Shown here in pieces: positions 1 to 7,983 of a DNA stretch of 64,000 bases. Position 1 is the first letter of the stretch; every line of letters begins with the position of its first letter. The DNA lies in NCBI RefSeq assembly GCF_002288635.1, contig NZ_NRSW01000001.1, forward strand, positions 3,243,852 through 3,307,851, read 5' to 3'. Below the pieces are notes generated by a model, which ran no database searches, was not told the DNA's origin, and saw nothing but the letters and a program-made list of their open reading frames with translations. The translations under genes and the position numbers were made by a program. The DNA is from Mucilaginibacter sp. MD40 (GTDB lineage: Bacteria; Bacteroidota; Bacteroidia; Sphingobacteriales; Sphingobacteriaceae).

Positions 1-1069
1 AACGCTAAAGCGTATCGGAGAAGAATTTGAAAAAGGCAGCTTTGTAGCGCTCACCATCTCCGGCAAAGGCATCGTCACTAAAATGATGGACAAGCAAGGC
101 GACAAGGTTGCTTATGATTTCAGCGAACTCATGCCAGGCGCCGATCCGGCTGATTTTTATATACAGGAATATGATGCCGGTTTACGCCGCTTCGTCTCCA
201 TGATCCGGAAACCGGAAGCCGACCTGATCATCGCTTCTATCACAGCCCAGGGCTTTCAGGTGGTGATGCTGACCCTTGCCGCATTTCCGGTTGCGAGAAT
301 CAGCGAACAACTGAACCAGTATGACTCGACAATACGCTTCGACGGATATGAAATTACCCGCGACGAACAGGGCCATTGGCTCGACCATAAATTTAAAGAA
401 GGCATGGCTGACGGTTATCCGATCAAGATCGGCCCGGAAACCATAGACGAGCAGTTGGTTCTGCCCTATGCCGCTGCTTTTCAGGCCATGCTATATGAGC
501 AGATTGACCCCGTACAAACGGCCCATCCGCAGGTGAACGAGCACATGCGGAATTTTTCACGCGGCGCCGCCTTGAAAAAGAGAGGGATCGTTTTACTGGC
601 GGCATTCTTCCTTCTGCTGCTGATCAATACCATCTGCTTTCTGGAATTGAACCGATCGAATAGCGCCTTACAGGACCAACTCAGCAGGGAGTCGACACAA
701 GCCGCGGATCTTGACGCGATCGCGAAAAAAATAAATGCCGCGGAGAAACTGGCGGGCTTGATGGGATATGGCAAAGGCCAAAAAAAATCCATCATGATCG
801 ATCAGTTAGCTGCGTTGATGCCCTCTGAGATCAGGTTGACGAGGATCAGCGTCGATCCGCCAACCACCAACCGCCCCGGCAGCAAAAAGGTTCTGAACTT
901 TCAAGACCTCACTATACTGATCAACGGCCATTGTCCCTCGATCCTGCCGGTCAACGAATGGCTGGCCCGCGTCCGTACACTCCCCTGGCTCAAGCAGGCA
1001 GAGCTCAAGGACTACGGCCTGGCCAGTGCTGATACAGAAGGCGCTTTCAACATTATCATCCGTTACTAA
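1..1069 (+). CDS. PilM/PilN-like (GspL-type) assembly protein, 5' partial
   Basis: The reading frame is open to the left edge, so the true start lies outside the window. The visible part begins with a region resembling the C-terminal part of an actin-like PilM/GspL cytoplasmic domain. One strong transmembrane helix is encoded at about 581-646, followed by a predicted coiled coil and a small periplasmic domain. This cytoplasmic domain - TM - coiled coil - ferredoxin-like order matches GspL, or a PilM-PilN fusion, which couples the assembly ATPase to the inner-membrane platform. The next gene starts 2 nt after the stop and looks like the GspM/PilO partner. The family is inferred from architecture and context; no catalytic motif is visible. 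Confidence 0.55.
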   Translation, partial: TLKRIGEEFEKGSFVALTISGKGIVTKMMDKQGDKVAYDFSELMPGADPADFYIQEYDAGLRRFVSMIRKPEADLIIASITAQGFQVVMLTLAAFPVARISEQLNQYDSTIRFDGYEITRDEQGHWLDHKFKEGMADGYPIKIGPETIDEQLVLPYAAAFQAMLYEQIDPVQTAHPQVNEHMRNFSRGAALKKRGIVLLAAFFLLLLINTICFLELNRSNSALQDQLSRESTQAADLDAIAKKINAAEKLAGLMGYGKGQKKSIMIDQLAALMPSEIRLTRISVDPPTTNRPGSKKVLNFQDLTILINGHCPSILPVNEWLARVRTLPWLKQAELKDYGLASADTEGAFNIIIRY

Positions 1070-1071
1070 CC

Positions 1072-1593
1072 ATGCTGATCAAATTTTTTTCCAGACCTTA
1101 CGCCGTTCCCGCCGCCGCGATCCTTTTCCTATTCATCTGCTACCAGCTGGCTTTCAAAAAAACGCTGGAAGCCTGGCAGCTCCACCGTCAGTTCCAGCAG
1201 CAATTGTCCACCGCGCAGGGTATCGGATCGACACCGGCACTGATGATCAGGAAGCAGCGAAACCTGGATCGCATCGTTCAACATTACCGTTGGGATACGA
1301 CTGCCTACAGGTCCTCTATCATCGAACAGATAAGCAAGCTTTCCGCCACACAAGGGGTAGGCTTCCCTACCCTTCCCCAAAGGGAGCCCGCGTTACAGTC
1401 TGACCAACTACAGGTGGAACGCGTTGTACTCAACGGAAAGTTTACCGATCTGCTGAAGACACTTCACACCATGGAGCAGACCAGCAGCCTGGGCGTAGTC
1501 CGGTCCGTCAGGCTGTCATCGCCGGATGAACGTACCGGAAAAAAAGGAAATTCGCTCGAAATGAGTGTATACCTGATGTCAGTGCGGAAATAA
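1072..1593 (+). CDS. PilO/GspM-like bitopic membrane protein
   Basis: A 173-residue protein with a short cytoplasmic N-terminus, one transmembrane helix at about residues 9-27, a helical stalk (about 30-75) and a small alpha/beta domain. That is the standard layout of PilO/GspM, which pairs with PilN/GspL in the inner-membrane platform of type IV pilus and type II secretion machines. It starts 2 nt after the PilM/N-like gene, so the two are surely co-transcribed. Its stop is 1 nt from the end of the convergent GspF-like gene. Sequence conservation in this family is poor, so the call rests on topology and neighbours. Confidence 0.5.
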   Translation: MLIKFFSRPYAVPAAAILFLFICYQLAFKKTLEAWQLHRQFQQQLSTAQGIGSTPALMIRKQRNLDRIVQHYRWDTTAYRSSIIEQISKLSATQGVGFPTLPQREPALQSDQLQVERVVLNGKFTDLLKTLHTMEQTSSLGVVRSVRLSSPDERTGKKGNSLEMSVYLMSVRK

Positions 1594-1594
1594 G

Positions 1595-2746
1595 CTATTG
1601 AATAGTATTACTGATCTCGAACATTGGCAGATAGATCGCGATCACAATGATGCCAACGATAATGCCCAAAACAACAATGATCACATGCTGCATGACCCGG
1701 CTGAACGCCGTCATCTTTAATTCCGTTTCGGTAAGGTATTGCTGGCCGATCCATTCAAAAAAACTATCCAGCTGGTTCGTCCGCTCGCCTACTTTGATGA
1801 TCTGTACCATCTTAGCCGGGAAAATAGCGAAAGCCGCCATGGACTGATGCAATGGCAACCCTCTGAGCACATCTGCTTCCACTACCGCCAGCGCCTTCTC
1901 CAGGGGATAATAACCGATCATCTGGCGGCAAAGCGCCAAGGCCCTCAAAAGCGGTAGTTTCGCGTTGATCAGCAGCCTCATGGCATTGCTGAGCCTGGCC
2001 AGGTAAATATGCCGGACAAGCGTACCTGCCAGCGGCAATCGCAAAACCAGCCTGGACGCATAATCCCGGAAGACATCGGATCGACGAAAATACACCGAGC
2101 TTCCTATCAGGAGGGTCAGCAGCAATGTAGCCGCACCGCCATAGGTCCCGAAGCCATCGCTGACCGCGATCATCTGTCGCGTGATCCAGGGCAGTTCGCT
2201 ACCTGAGCGCCGAAAAATGTCACTAAACATCGGGATCACAAATCGCATCAGGAAAAACATCGCGCCAAAAGACGCGCTAAGGACGACTGCCGGGTAGGTC
2301 AAAGCGGAGATCAGAGTCCGCCGCTGGTTGATCTTCGTCTTGAAAAAATGCGCCAGGTCCACCAGTACCTCCTGCAATTTCCCGGTTTCCTCCCCGATAG
2401 CGATACTGTAGACCTCATAGAGCGTAAATTTTCCCGTACTCCTCAGCGCTTCCGAAAAATTCGCGCCGTCAATCACTTTTTGCAGGATTGACTGATACAA
2501 CCTTGCGTCCTGGGCATTTGACTGGCCCTCTGCCACCAATTCAAAAGCACTCTTAAAATCCACACCGGCTTTTAACAGTGCGCCGAGTTCAAGATACAGG
2601 TATTCCTTCTTCTCGTCCTGAAGTCCGCTACCCCGCAAGGAGATCTCCCGGGAAAACAGTTCTCCGATCCTGCTGGTCTTTTCGCTTTTGACGTCGACCG
2701 GCTTTCGTTTCTTCGTCTTAATATTACTGATGTCTATCGATGGCAT
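1595..2746 (-). CDS. Type II secretion system F family protein (GspF/PilC)
   Basis: A 383-residue polytopic inner-membrane platform protein. Two T2SSF domains are visible: one around residues 48-170 containing the family-typical stretch GEETGKLQEVLVDLAHFF, and a second around 245-370 with the paired motif VGERTNQLDSFFEWIGQQY. Hydrophobic helices lie near 150-175, 195-215 and 350-375. In known systems GspF/PilC binds the assembly ATPase and extracts pseudopilins from the membrane. The gene is last in the minus-strand operon and overlaps the upstream pseudopilin gene by 23 nt. This is the best-conserved member of the locus and anchors the assignment of its neighbours. Confidence 0.88.
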   Translation of the reverse strand: MPSIDISNIKTKKRKPVDVKSEKTSRIGELFSREISLRGSGLQDEKKEYLYLELGALLKAGVDFKSAFELVAEGQSNAQDARLYQSILQKVIDGANFSEALRSTGKFTLYEVYSIAIGEETGKLQEVLVDLAHFFKTKINQRRTLISALTYPAVVLSASFGAMFFLMRFVIPMFSDIFRRSGSELPWITRQMIAVSDGFGTYGGAATLLLTLLIGSSVYFRRSDVFRDYASRLVLRLPLAGTLVRHIYLARLSNAMRLLINAKLPLLRALALCRQMIGYYPLEKALAVVEADVLRGLPLHQSMAAFAIFPAKMVQIIKVGERTNQLDSFFEWIGQQYLTETELKMTAFSRVMQHVIIVVLGIIVGIIVIAIYLPMFEISNTIQ

Positions 2747-3224
2747 CTGTTAGTTCCATTAATTGTTCAGCACTATACCATTTGGTCAGTATCTCCGGTA
2801 TCTTTTCATTATCCAGCACGATACTAAAATTTAACTGATCAACAGGCGTCCGGACCAACGTATCCACAGCCTGATGTTGAAAATAGGCATATAGGTTTTG
2901 TTGCCTGATGCGGAACGTATCCATACGCCCCTTCTCCCTTAAAATCAAGGCGTCCGTAAATAAGTACCGGGTGGAATCCCGGGAACCTTTCAGGATGAGC
3001 ACATGGTGATCCAGGTAAATAAAAGAGGCCTTCAGGCAGTCCCGCCGCAGCCACTCCTCCAACCGTTCCGCATCATTGACGCGCCCGTTCTTTCCATTGA
3101 AATTGCTATAGGTTTTGGCCACCAGCTGAAAGACCGTATAGGCCATACCCAAAACAATGACCGTGATCAGCATCACCACGATCATCTCCGTTAGGGTAAA
3201 CGCCTTTATGGATTTAATTTTCAT
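2724..3224 (-). CDS. Pseudopilin with prepilin-type N-terminus (GspJ/GspH-like)
   Basis: A 166-residue protein whose N-terminus is a class III signal: a basic leader (MKIKSIKA), then FTLTE with Phe at +1 and Glu at +5, then about 20 hydrophobic residues. The residue before the presumed cleavage site is Ala, not the usual Gly. The globular part (about 40-166) is rich in beta-strand pattern, as in minor pseudopilins GspH/GspJ. It overlaps both neighbours (23 nt downstream, 11 nt upstream), which implies translational coupling in one operon. It is probably a minor rather than the major pseudopilin, since no obvious GspG is present in the window. Confidence 0.7.
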   Translation of the reverse strand: MKIKSIKAFTLTEMIVVMLITVIVLGMAYTVFQLVAKTYSNFNGKNGRVNDAERLEEWLRRDCLKASFIYLDHHVLILKGSRDSTRYLFTDALILREKGRMDTFRIRQQNLYAYFQHQAVDTLVRTPVDQLNFSIVLDNEKIPEILTKWYSAEQLMELTDAIDRHQ

Positions 3225-3576
3225 GCTTGATCAAGATTTGGTCCCATACGGCTACCGTGTCAGACCGCCCGTCCAATGCAGCCAGGTGCAGATGACAGGC
3301 ATCTGTATTATCAATCGCATATTGCGTGCGAATGATCCGGAAATCATCTACAGCGGTGTCTTCCATATTCACACACGGATGTTCCCTCAACGCTTCTGCC
3401 ACGCTGCGTAATATCGCTTCTGCTTTTACTTTTTTTACCGGGCGCGAAGTCCTGGTTACATTGCTCACCACCATCATCGCCACGCCGAAGATCAATACGA
3501 CCAAAATGGCTGCGATGATCACCTCCAGCAGACTATCGGCTTTAATCCGGTTTCCCCGGTAACCTATTCCAGCCAT
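3214..3576 (-). CDS. Small pseudopilin-like protein (GspI-like)
   Basis: A 120-residue protein with a basic leader ending KA, then DSLLE followed by a long hydrophobic helix (about residues 17-38). Read as a prepilin, Ala sits at -1, Asp at +1 and Glu at +5. The +1 Asp is unusual (Phe or Met is normal), while Glu5 is kept. Short length and position between two other pseudopilin-like genes fit GspI, the adaptor of the pseudopilus tip. It overlaps the genes on both sides (11 and 13 nt). The function is inferred from the N-terminal signature and context. Confidence 0.6.
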   Translation of the reverse strand: MAGIGYRGNRIKADSLLEVIIAAILVVLIFGVAMMVVSNVTRTSRPVKKVKAEAILRSVAEALREHPCVNMEDTAVDDFRIIRTQYAIDNTDACHLHLAALDGRSDTVAVWDQILIKHEN

Positions 3577-4820
3577 CGGATAACTTTTTGTGTCCCGGAA
3601 CGCACAACCGGTACCAGGCTGCTGCCCAGGTAAAAAGGCGACAATGCGTCCGCGTCAAGCCGCGCGTTCACCAGATAGTTTTCGTATAAGCCAAAACCGG
3701 ACCGGAGGTAAAAACGCTTGCACATAACCTGGCCGATGACCGTTGTATTTTCCGGTATACCGATCAGCGCGCCATAATACTGTCCCGTATACTTCCCGCC
3801 GGAACCCAGGTAAACAGCGGCGGGTGTTTGCATCCGCTCCTTATCCCATACCATGACCAATCCGCTAAAACGGCTTTTCGACCCGAACCGGATAAATCCG
3901 CCCTGCACCTGCATGGCTTTCGGCTTTCCGTTCAAAAGAGCTACAGAAGGATACCGCAGTTCGCAGCGGTCACCGATGACAATGGAGTCCCGTGCAAATA
4001 ACTGACAACGGCCTGTAAAACCCGGGCGGATGACTATGGCCCTGGCAAAGACCGTTACATCTTCCAGTGTCGTTGTACTGTCAATGGTCAAGACGGAATC
4101 GCAACGCAGAATGACCCTGCCCTTGATATATTTATGCATGAGTGCTGAACTCACCTTTGACCGGTACGTAGCCCCTTTACCGCAAAAGCTCACGATCAGG
4201 GTGTCTGTCTCAGGCATACGCAAACCGCTTTCTTCATCTGCCAGCTGGTCCAAGGCGTTTATCCTGGCCAGGTCCGGAGCAGGTAATTCCCGCTGGCTGT
4301 TCTTCCTGGCGCCTTTAAAAAGGCTGGCACTTCCTTGATAGCCGTTGTTATTGAAGTAAGCCGTTCTTATCCCTGATCTGGGCAAAAAAACATTCCCGTT
4401 GATCCGGGTGTCACCGCTTACAGAAAGCGGGCGGTCTTCATCCGCCAGATAAAGCGCTCCTGACTTCGCGCTGTCGATGGGTAGGCCCATCAGGATAGAA
4501 GTTACCGAGGAATCTTTGCCCCATACGGCCTTGCTGACCCCCACGTCGAACGCGCCCCATGAGTATTTGCTCAAGTGGATCGTATCCCGGTCATCGCTGC
4601 TTAAAGCAACCGCTTTATCCTCGTAATCCAACCTGGATGGATCCGACCGGATAAGCTGCAAACCTGAAAACATATGATTATCCAGCCGTGCCTTTCTTGC
4701 CCGGTATTGATGGAATGTCCGGTAATAATAAGCGGTCGCGATCATGGCTTCACACGACAGGGCCACAACCACAGCAATGATGATCACCACATATAGAGAA
4801 GCTGACTTTAAGCGTTTCAT
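3564..4820 (-). CDS. Large pseudopilin-like protein with beta-helix-like domain (GspK/PilX position)
   Basis: A 418-residue protein with a short basic leader (KRLKSA), then a hydrophobic helix (about 7-32) and a large extracytoplasmic domain. Residues about 215-375 show regularly spaced hydrophobic strands with turn-like Gly/Asn/Asp, suggestive of a right-handed beta-helix or polymer-forming bactofilin-like fold. Position +5 after the putative Ala/Ser cleavage site is not Glu. That is also a hallmark of GspK, the largest minor pseudopilin. It ends 13 nt inside the start of the next pseudopilin gene and begins right after the MORN-like gene. Assignment as the GspK equivalent is inference; a PilX/TadG-like role is the alternative. 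Confidence 0.5.
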   Translation of the reverse strand: MKRLKSASLYVVIIIAVVVALSCEAMIATAYYYRTFHQYRARKARLDNHMFSGLQLIRSDPSRLDYEDKAVALSSDDRDTIHLSKYSWGAFDVGVSKAVWGKDSSVTSILMGLPIDSAKSGALYLADEDRPLSVSGDTRINGNVFLPRSGIRTAYFNNNGYQGSASLFKGARKNSQRELPAPDLARINALDQLADEESGLRMPETDTLIVSFCGKGATYRSKVSSALMHKYIKGRVILRCDSVLTIDSTTTLEDVTVFARAIVIRPGFTGRCQLFARDSIVIGDRCELRYPSVALLNGKPKAMQVQGGFIRFGSKSRFSGLVMVWDKERMQTPAAVYLGSGGKYTGQYYGALIGIPENTTVIGQVMCKRFYLRSGFGLYENYLVNARLDADALSPFYLGSSLVPVVRSGTQKVIRWLE

Positions 4821-5396
4821 TTACGGTTTTCCGAATTTCGCTGTGCTATCACGATCGCGCTTTTTAAATATATTTACCCTTTTCCAAAGGGAGCGGTGAT
4901 AAACGGGTTTGCCCTCATCATACCAAACGGCGCGGCTTGAATCCGGCCCTGAATAACTCTTGATCTTTCCCTGCAACCGGTCTTCGTCATAGTTGCCGCT
5001 TTGCAGCAACGATCCGTCGGGCTGATAAACTGCAAAACGGCCTTGCCTCCAACCATTTCGATAGGTCAGTAGCTGACTGATAGCGCCATTACTATTCCAC
5101 GAACGCCATATGCCCTCTTTCAAGCCCCCCCTAAATGTCCCGCTTTCCTTCAGGGAACCATCTTCATAAAAAGACCGGTAGAGGCCATTGAGCAATTTTC
5201 CGCTGAAACCGCCCTGTGTCCGGCGTATATCATTGCCGCCAACCCAATAATACCATCGTGCGGGGTCAGGCCTGGCAGGTGGTTCCACCGGCAGAATCTC
5301 CGCTTCCAGGGTCTCTCCGGGGCGGTCGATATGGATGCGATGCCGCCCGCCGTCAGGTATCTTTTGACCAAAAGCGGTCAGAGTGGATGCTAACAA
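4821..5396 (-). CDS. MORN/YwqK-type repeat protein, apparent frameshift in its signal peptide
   Basis: The body (191 codons from a TTG at 5396) contains repeated units of the pattern LLNGLYRSFYEDGSLKESG, FRGGLKEGIWRSWNSNGAI and RNGWRQGRFAVYQPDGSLL. These are the MORN-like 'toxin-antitoxin YwqK' repeats seen in many secreted Bacteroidota proteins. The start is problematic. An ATG at 5425 overlaps the upstream stop as ATGA and would encode a good signal peptide (MRFLVFFSLF...), but that frame stops at 5392-5390. One extra A in the A6 run at 5395-5400 would join it to LLASTLTAFGQ. Either the assembly lost a base, the homopolymer is slippery, or the gene is broken here. The role in the pseudopilus operon is unknown. 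Confidence 0.6.
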   Translation of the reverse strand: MLASTLTAFGQKIPDGGRHRIHIDRPGETLEAEILPVEPPARPDPARWYYWVGGNDIRRTQGGFSGKLLNGLYRSFYEDGSLKESGTFRGGLKEGIWRSWNSNGAISQLLTYRNGWRQGRFAVYQPDGSLLQSGNYDEDRLQGKIKSYSGPDSSRAVWYDEGKPVYHRSLWKRVNIFKKRDRDSTAKFGKP

Positions 5397-5421
5397 AAAA
5401 GAGAAAAAAAGACCAGGAATC

Positions 5422-5922
5422 TCATGACCATTTGGGGAGTAAACTGATATGTGAACGATATAAGATTTTGACCGATTCTTTGGTGATTTTGATCACTTTG
5501 ACCCCCTCCGCGCTTTCCCCTTCCTGCAAAGAGACCGTTTTACCATTGATCATCAACAAAACCAGCGTTTTCCCGGAGCCGGGATTAGTGATATAGCCCG
5601 CATATTTGATCATACTGACATCCAGAGTAACCGGTGCGACCGCGGTAGACAGCACTGGTTGTTTCTTCACAGAAGATCGATGCTTGAGCGTGTCGATCAC
5701 CGTCACTTTCGGTGTGACGCCGAAAGGATCGCTATAGTTAAGCTTTAGCGACGCGGTATCCCGCTGTTCCGCAAAGTCATCAATGGAATGTATTGCCGCA
5801 GGCGCAGCTACTGGCAAGTCTTCCTTTTCGCCCATCAAAGCCGGAATCACCCGGTAGCCGATACCGCCATAGATGGCCAGGCTGGCCACACCTAAAATTA
5901 TATTTAAGGTCTTCTTTTTCAT
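5422..5922 (-). CDS. PilP/GspC-like inner-membrane linker protein
   Basis: A 166-residue protein with a transmembrane helix at about residues 7-30 and a linker containing SDPFG, the DPF signature seen after the linker in GspC and PilP. The compact beta-rich C-terminal domain has IKYAGYI, LLMINGKTVSLQEGE and GVKVIKI. In GspC this homology-region domain contacts the secretin, and in PilP it links PilNO to PilQ. It starts 2 nt upstream-adjacent to the lipoprotein gene stop, and its TGA overlaps the candidate ATG of the downstream gene by 4 nt. The assignment is fairly strong from the motif order and the locus. Confidence 0.65.
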   Translation of the reverse strand: MKKKTLNIILGVASLAIYGGIGYRVIPALMGEKEDLPVAAPAAIHSIDDFAEQRDTASLKLNYSDPFGVTPKVTVIDTLKHRSSVKKQPVLSTAVAPVTLDVSMIKYAGYITNPGSGKTLVLLMINGKTVSLQEGESAEGVKVIKITKESVKILYRSHISLLPKWS

Positions 5923-5924
5923 TT

Positions 5925-6878
5925 TTAACGGACGATGAAACTTCTGGCTGCGCTTGCTACCCCGACATTGCCAGCGGCATCTATCGCGGCCACTTTCCAG
6001 TAGATCCGCTCATTACTGTTACCTGACTGAAAATTGTAGATATTATCAGTGGTGATCACCGGAAATGTATCGTTATAATTTGTCACAGAATCCGCTTTCA
6101 TGACATATAACTGATAACGAGTGGCGCCATTTGTCTTTTCCCATTGCAAGGTAACCGGCTTGGTCACCGATGCGTTATCCGACGGAGAAAGGGCTTTAAC
6201 ACGTTGTGGAGGAATCCGGTCCACCGTAAATTGATTAATGGCAGACCAACGCGCCTGCGCGGTATCATTTTCCGCCCTTACCCGCCATTGGTAAACCTGA
6301 TCCCTGGGAGGGGTAAACGTAATCGTCGTGCCCGGAAAAGCCTGGTTGAACACGAGGCTGGATTCGCTAATAAAATTATTCGTATCGATTTGAACGCGAT
6401 ATTGTGTAGCGCCATAAAGCGTACCCCAGGAAAGGTTGAGCCGGCTGCTATTCGTCAGCAGTCCATTCGCCGGCTGGATCAGTTCCACGGATTGACCTTT
6501 GATAGAGGATTGCAACACCTCAAAACTTCTGGGCGCACTGTAAGCCGTCGCCGAACTGCCATTTTCAGCGCGCAAACGCCACTGGTACTTTCCCGGATCA
6601 ACGTTGACACTAAACTTGTTGCCCGCCACCAACGTATCCAGTACCAACCGGTCTGGCTGAGTGAATCCCGGATTCGTGATCTGCAGACGGTATTTCAACG
6701 CGTCTTCCACTTCCTCCCACCAGAAATTTACTTTGTAAAGCGGTGTTTTAAAACCATCTGATGGCGCCTCCACGGTTATCTGGCGCTTAGTGATAGAAGG
6801 TTCGATAAAATCTTTGCAACTTAATATTACCAAACAGATCATGCAAAATAAAAGAAGCGTGAGGTCCAGGCGTTTCAT
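5925..6878 (-). CDS. Lipoprotein with three FN3/Ig-like repeats
   Basis: A 317-residue protein with a lipoprotein signal (lipobox LVILSC, Cys at residue 21). It is followed by three beta-sandwich repeats of about 95 residues, each carrying the pattern 'L.W....GA..YR.QI' and a later 'Y.WRVRA.N....WS' strand typical of bacterial fibronectin type III / SusE-like domains. It is the first gene of the minus-strand operon, 2 nt before the GspC-like gene. A plausible role is a surface-exposed or periplasmic component or substrate of the secretion machine. Nothing in the sequence proves this. A binding or adhesion role is equally possible. Confidence 0.6.
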   Translation of the reverse strand: MKRLDLTLLLFCMICLVILSCKDFIEPSITKRQITVEAPSDGFKTPLYKVNFWWEEVEDALKYRLQITNPGFTQPDRLVLDTLVAGNKFSVNVDPGKYQWRLRAENGSSATAYSAPRSFEVLQSSIKGQSVELIQPANGLLTNSSRLNLSWGTLYGATQYRVQIDTNNFISESSLVFNQAFPGTTITFTPPRDQVYQWRVRAENDTAQARWSAINQFTVDRIPPQRVKALSPSDNASVTKPVTLQWEKTNGATRYQLYVMKADSVTNYNDTFPVITTDNIYNFQSGNSNERIYWKVAAIDAAGNVGVASAARSFIVR

Positions 6879-7024
6879 CGCTACTAATTTAAATAAAATA
6901 TTACCTTTTTATTTATAAATTTCTGACTACCATTTAATTTTTTTGTAACCTGTAACCCCTCCTAAAACAGGATTGTGTAAGAGACGAAAAATCTTAACTT
7001 TAAACAGTCAAACGATAAGACTCA

Positions 7025-7352
7025 ATCATTACCGAAGCACAGATTGTCAAGGCCATCAGGGAATATTAAGGTGGCCGTGAGTTTATAGATGTATGTCACT
7101 AATTGCGCGTACACAAATCAACCTTTTTACAACTGGCGTAAAAAGCACGCCAATATGGATAGCTAGGAATAGAAGCGGCTTAAGGAAGAAACCGGTAAGC
7201 GGAAGCACATATATGCGGAGCTGGCTTTAGATCATAGCCTTTTAAAAGACATGCTCTCAAAAAGTCATGAAGCCCTGCCGGCGCAAGGATATGGTTGCTA
7301 ACTTAATGAAGTCAGTCAGGTAAGTATCAGTAGGGCCTGCTTGCTGAATTTT
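7025..7352 (+). pseudogene. Decayed IS3-family transposase (orfA and start of orfB)
   Basis: Reading across stops and frames recovers an IS3 OrfA: TEAQIVKAIREY, GGREF, LRVHKST, FYNWRKKHANMDS, KRLKEETGKRK and AELALDHSLLKDMLSK. A trace of OrfB follows (RRKDMVANLMKSV, then VSISRACLLNF). At least five in-frame stops and two frame changes are needed, and the rest of OrfB is gone. No terminal inverted repeats could be paired by eye. OrfA normally supplies the helix-turn-helix and leucine zipper of the OrfAB transposase. This is a dead relic lying beside the GC-rich pseudopilus locus, which suggests an old insertion boundary. Confidence 0.85.
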
Positions 7353-7878
7353 CCTTGAATGTGTTAGTCAAATATGTGAGAAACCTTAACGCGTCATTCA
7401 AAAATTTAGAATCATCGAATTAGCATCTTAACAGTCCATTGTGTTTTTGTGGAATTCTTTAATTTGCTATTGCAGATCAATGCTTAATATCGCCAAGTTT
7501 TTCACACTATTCACACTATCAGTAACAAAAACAGCCTAAAAGGACAAATAATTGTTTTTGATTTGGTACTAAAATCCTATAAATAAGCGAAACAACACTT
7601 GCTATATCGAAAGTAAAAATTGTATCCTACTTTTTATAATTGTAGCTAATTTATAAGTATAATAACTTAACATTAACTACAATTATAGTTGTAAATATTC
7701 ACTCGACTCTAAAAGGTATGGGCTGTTCATTGAGAAAAGTGAAAAAGTTCTTTTATTTTGTTTTTTTATTGATGATACTGGTTTTGAACGTTTTTCACAC
7801 AATAGAAGCGGCAAGCATGCTACTGAATATTTTACAGAAAACGTTTCATTTACAAATCACAAGAAAAAGGAGGACACC
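7353..7878. other. AT-rich intergenic stretch without a convincing gene
   Basis: This stretch follows the transposase relic. It is strongly AT-rich and full of stops in all frames until an 83-codon frame at 7718-7969, which begins with a hydrophobic leader (residues 10-30) but has basic low-complexity sequence after it. That frame overlaps the mini-ORF at 7879 in another phase and has no clear ribosome binding site. Promoter sequences for the mini-ORF probably lie here, but no clean -33/-7 pair was found. The preceding 6879-7024 also holds no gene, only the upstream region of the FN3 lipoprotein operon. Confidence 0.5.
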
Positions 7879-7983
7879 ATGGAGACAGCTAAAACTAAAT
7901 CCGCAAACCAAACAATTAATCAGAACCAAGTACAACATTCAAACCAGAACGGATCCCATTATAAATTAAAAGGATGCTTATAA
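7879..7983 (+). CDS. 34-residue mini-ORF with strong Shine-Dalgarno sequence
   Basis: ATG at 7879 is preceded by AAGGAGG (7867-7873) with a 5-nt spacer. Such a perfect Shine-Dalgarno sequence is uncommon in Bacteroidota. The peptide starts METAKTKSANQT, is rich in Asn and Gln and ends KLKGCL. Its last codons lie inside the left arm of a perfect terminator hairpin. No family was recognised. A short polar peptide with a C-terminal Gly-Cys-Leu could be a secreted or modified peptide precursor, but no maturation genes are adjacent, so this is speculation. It could also be chance, overlapping a different-frame hydrophobic ORF (7718-7969). Confidence 0.4.
   Translation: METAKTKSANQTINQNQVQHSNQNGSHYKLKGCL

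Noticed and set aside
1026..1403. 125-codon plus-strand frame overlapping the PilO-like gene
   Set aside because: It overlaps both platform genes in a different phase, is rich in Arg/Pro/His and lacks the expected membrane helix.
6144..6761. 205-codon open frame antisense to the FN3 lipoprotein gene
   Set aside because: It mirrors a well-supported gene with domain repeats on the other strand, has Arg-rich composition typical of antisense frames, and shows no motif.
7718..7969. 83-codon frame with hydrophobic leader
   Set aside because: After the leader the sequence is basic and low complexity, there is no clear ribosome binding site, and a better-signalled mini-ORF overlaps in another frame. 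It is kept only as a possibility.
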